This document shows, one piece after another, positions 61,760 to 64,000 of a stretch of 64,000 nt of DNA; position 1 is the first letter of the stretch, and each line of letters starts with the position of its first letter. The notes under the pieces were generated by a model that had not been told where the DNA came from, did not search any database, and saw nothing but the letters and a program-made list of their open reading frames with translations. The translations under genes and the position numbers were made by a program. This DNA comes from Chitinophagaceae bacterium (GTDB taxonomy: Bacteria > Bacteroidota > Bacteroidia > Chitinophagales > Chitinophagaceae): positions 18,669 through 82,668 of the forward strand of contig JAEUVS010000118.1 of NCBI GenBank assembly GCA_016786745.1. Direction: 5' to 3'.

Positions 61760-63124
61760 TTATTTCTTTCTATTAAAGTAAAAATAAAACGGTACGCCGA
61801 GAGCAATCAGTGTCAACCCGATACCGGCCTCACGGGGCCTCGTAATAATAGAATTAAAAACAAGCGCAACCGAAAACAACACGAATACCGCCGGCACCAC
61901 CGGGTACCCCCAAACCTTATAAGGCCTCGACTCCTGCGGTTCACGAACTCGTAAGATAATTACACCCAATGCCATCGCACCATAAAAAATAAATGCCGCA
62001 AAAATCAGCATATCTGTCAGCTGATCAAAAGTTCCCGACATCACCAGCAACATCGACCACCCTCCCTGCATCCACAACGAAGCCGCCGGCGTACTACGTG
62101 AATTAAGATTAGAAGCCTTCCGAAAAAACAATCCCTGGTTAGCCATCGCGTAATAAATCCTGGAGTTACTCACTATACTTGAGTGCAAACATCCAAACGT
62201 AGTTACTACTATTAGAATGGCGATAGCCAGCGCTCCACCATCTCCCCAAAGCTTTCTCATCGCTTCTACCGCGGCAATTTTATTTTGAGAAACAAATATG
62301 TCATGAAGCTCATTAGTGGAAAGAATCGAAAGATATGCAGCATCCACGATGAGATAAATAGCGATCACCGCAAACACACCAATGGCGAGACTGGCAGGAA
62401 TATTTCGTTGCGGATTTTTTACTTCACCGCCAACAAATGCAATACTATTCCATCCTTCATACGCGAAAAAGGCTGAAAGCATCGCTGTAAGAAAAGGACT
62501 GAAACTAAAAGCCGCATCGGATTCACTGATCAATCTGTTGAAAGAAGTAACCGGGCTCGCGATGCCCGCAATAACTATCAAAGCTATTCCACTTAATACA
62601 AGCGCAAGAATTGTTGCGCTTAACCGCACACCTATTTTAATTCCCATTGTGTTGAACAATGTCAGCAAAAGGATAAGCGACATCGCTGTAAGCTTCACAT
62701 TCAGCGACTGAAACGGATAGAATACACCAAAAACATTTATATCGGCAAGAGATGGTAGAAGCTCTGGTCCAGCGATGATTTGATGAAGCGATTGCGCAAA
62801 CACGTAGGCCAGCGAAGCGATTGTTCCCGTTTTAATTACGGTATAGCTCGCCCACCCGTATGTGAACGCGAAAAACCTGTTATAAATGCGGGAGTGATAA
62901 CGAAACTCTCCACCGGCTTCCGGCATCATCGCGCCGAGTTCAGCAACACACAAAGCACCGAATAAAGTAATAATTCCACCAGCAAGAAAACATAGCAATA
63001 CGAGTAATGGTGAATTCAACTCAGCAGTCATCGGGGCCACTTTCCTGTAAACCCCTGAGCCAATGATGTTGGCGATCACGAAAACGACAGCATACCGGAG
63101 AGTAATTGTTCGCTGCAGCGGCAT
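61760..63124 (-). CDS. APC-family amino-acid permease
   Basis: An inner-membrane transporter of 454 aa with twelve hydrophobic segments. IANIIGSGVYRKVAPMTAEL at the N-terminus is the glycine-rich TM1 motif of the APC superfamily; FFAYEGWNSIAFVGGEVKNPQRNIP is the TM6 region typical of the LAT-like group, and REPQESRPYKVWGYPVVPAVF is also characteristic. It likely exchanges or imports neutral amino acids; the exact substrate is unknown. The TATCTTTA element (63128-63135) just before the start is one base off the -7 consensus. Confidence 0.93.
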   Translation of the reverse strand: MPLQRTITLRYAVVFVIANIIGSGVYRKVAPMTAELNSPLLVLLCFLAGGIITLFGALCVAELGAMMPEAGGEFRYHSRIYNRFFAFTYGWASYTVIKTGTIASLAYVFAQSLHQIIAGPELLPSLADINVFGVFYPFQSLNVKLTAMSLILLLTLFNTMGIKIGVRLSATILALVLSGIALIVIAGIASPVTSFNRLISESDAAFSFSPFLTAMLSAFFAYEGWNSIAFVGGEVKNPQRNIPASLAIGVFAVIAIYLIVDAAYLSILSTNELHDIFVSQNKIAAVEAMRKLWGDGGALAIAILIVVTTFGCLHSSIVSNSRIYYAMANQGLFFRKASNLNSRSTPAASLWMQGGWSMLLVMSGTFDQLTDMLIFAAFIFYGAMALGVIILRVREPQESRPYKVWGYPVVPAVFVLFSVALVFNSIITRPREAGIGLTLIALGVPFYFYFNRKK

Positions 63125-63140
63125 GTTTAAAGATAGAGAA

Positions 63141-64000
63141 TTAAAAATACACTCCGCCTATAACGGCAAACGCGTTGTTCAGGCGGTTGTCGGCCGTATG
63201 CAGGAAGTAATCAACAAGAAACTGCGATTGGACAAAAAAACGGCTGATGGAATAATCGACCCGCAGAATAGCAGACACCGATTGCGAATCGAAGTTGGTT
63301 TTGTCTTTGATGAATTGGTTGCCTGGCAGAAAATTATTTAATCGTTTAGACGTGCTCGAGAATGATGTATTCAATCCAAAATTTTGCGTACCTGCCGAAT
63401 ACACGATAACAGGAGTTATAGTTATAGCATCGCCCGTGTATAGTACCTCGCGGAAATCGAAGTCATGTCGAAGCGAGAAAATCATCGATAAATCTCTCAC
63501 CGACTCTTCATTGCGAACCGTGATCACCCGGGGATTGCGAAACCGTCGCATGAGAAAAACTTCAGTTTTGTGCTCTTCGTATTCGGTGCGGCTTCCCCAT
63601 CCGTATGCAATAGCTACTGCGGGTTGAACCAGGAATCTTTTATAGCTGAAGTAACCAGAGATTTCATTACATATCGGGGTGCTGTAAAACGGAAGGTTGT
63701 TTTTTGTAAAATATTTCGTGAAGCCTATTCCCGTACTGAATAGCCGCGGCCTGATGTAATCATAAGAAGGGGTTAGTGAAGCCTGGTAAAAACTCAGCTT
63801 ATCATGCGAAACCGCGTAGCCTGTCGCTGAAATACCCAGGCCAGTTTTGTGAAAAAAGCCAACAGAGGGCGATAAAATAAGTTTTCGCTCGGTGATAAAA
63901 TTTTCTGCCTGGTAATTTTTGAAATTGAAAAAGCCGGTACCAGCGCCCAGGGTAGCGATAAAAAAACTTTGCCGGCCGATCATATCATCAAGAATATCAT
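63141..64000 (-). CDS. C-terminal part of a beta-barrel-like outer-membrane protein, cut by the window edge
   Basis: The frame is open to the window edge: codons before the ATG at 63983 read ...DILDD without a stop, so the true start lies outside. The visible 285 residues alternate short amphipathic strands (FFIATLGAGTGFFNF, GLGISATGYAVSHDKLSFYQASLTPSYDYI, VQPAVAIAYGWGSR) and end in GGVYF, a terminal aromatic residue typical of outer-membrane beta-barrels. No family is recognised. It is 16 bp upstream of the amino-acid permease on the same strand. Confidence 0.7.
   Translation of the reverse strand, partial: DILDDMIGRQSFFIATLGAGTGFFNFKNYQAENFITERKLILSPSVGFFHKTGLGISATGYAVSHDKLSFYQASLTPSYDYIRPRLFSTGIGFTKYFTKNNLPFYSTPICNEISGYFSYKRFLVQPAVAIAYGWGSRTEYEEHKTEVFLMRRFRNPRVITVRNEESVRDLSMIFSLRHDFDFREVLYTGDAITITPVIVYSAGTQNFGLNTSFSSTSKRLNNFLPGNQFIKDKTNFDSQSVSAILRVDYSISRFFVQSQFLVDYFLHTADNRLNNAFAVIGGVYF

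Overview
The window looks like ordinary chromosome from a member of the Bacteroidota, most likely near the Chitinophagaceae. The grounds are: -7 promoter elements of the form TAnnTTTG in front of many genes; several small families typical of the phylum (DUF2795, DUF4293, a DUF6427-like membrane protein, PepSY-like and DinB-like proteins); a HAD-then-hydratase beta-oxidation fusion; and a KUP potassium transporter. Base composition is moderate, about 45 percent GC by eye, with AT-rich spacers. The species assignment is inference; no rRNA is present. I see no CRISPR array, prophage, insertion sequence or integrase.

Layout. 1-6.4 kb: start of a truncated membrane protein, then a compact SUF iron-sulfur assembly operon (sufB, C, D, S, E, a MIP18/SufT-like gene and an Rrf2 regulator). 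6.4-9.5 kb: CinA-type amidase, a DinB-like exported protein, the cbpM-cbpA chaperone pair and a free-standing DsbD alpha-domain protein. 9.5-13.2 kb: metY-metX-hom operon for homoserine and sulfhydrylation-type methionine synthesis. 13.3-22.2 kb: Nif3-like protein, zinc-ribbon coiled-coil protein, recN, fabI, two LolD-like ATPases, cobalamin adenosyltransferase, gatC, a glycosyltransferase and rsmG. 22.3-32.8 kb: M1 peptidase, PepSY-like protein, TIGR01777 epimerase, a metzincin, a FadN-like enzyme, metG and two tandem LD-carboxypeptidases. 32.8-41.3 kb: oxyR, kup, two poorly known envelope proteins, purQ and dsbD. 41.4-53.6 kb: ECF sigma factor, uvrA, glyA, a sugar nucleotidyltransferase, a NatAB-type exporter, a flavoprotein and dnaA. 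53.6-64 kb: tRNA-Ser(GCT) with a heavily structured downstream element, a Crp-like regulator, SDR, GNAT, AlkB and OsmC proteins, tRNA-Pro(TGG), a lipoprotein, a PAS histidine kinase, an amino-acid permease and the C-terminal part of a beta-barrel-like protein.

How the genes work together. Most of the content is housekeeping: Fe-S assembly, methionine synthesis and charging, folate one-carbon metabolism (glyA), purine synthesis, replication initiation and repair (dnaA, uvrA, recN, alkB), fatty-acid synthesis and breakdown, and envelope maintenance. Redox and peroxide defence recurs (oxyR, OsmC, two DsbD-related proteins, SUF).

I found no obviously new multi-gene system. The features that ordinary genes do not explain lie in the spacers and in simple repeats: heptamer TCACGnn arrays flush with stop codons, a GTCATCCCGA-type intergenic element in three places, a 9-bp GCCGCAGGC motif in five places, a heptamer array inside rsmG that could make the gene phase-variable, a nested palindrome after tRNA-Ser, a perfect inverted repeat in the dnaA leader, and an operator-like inverted repeat over the oxyR start. 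Several short unannotated reading frames and one candidate small RNA are also reported.
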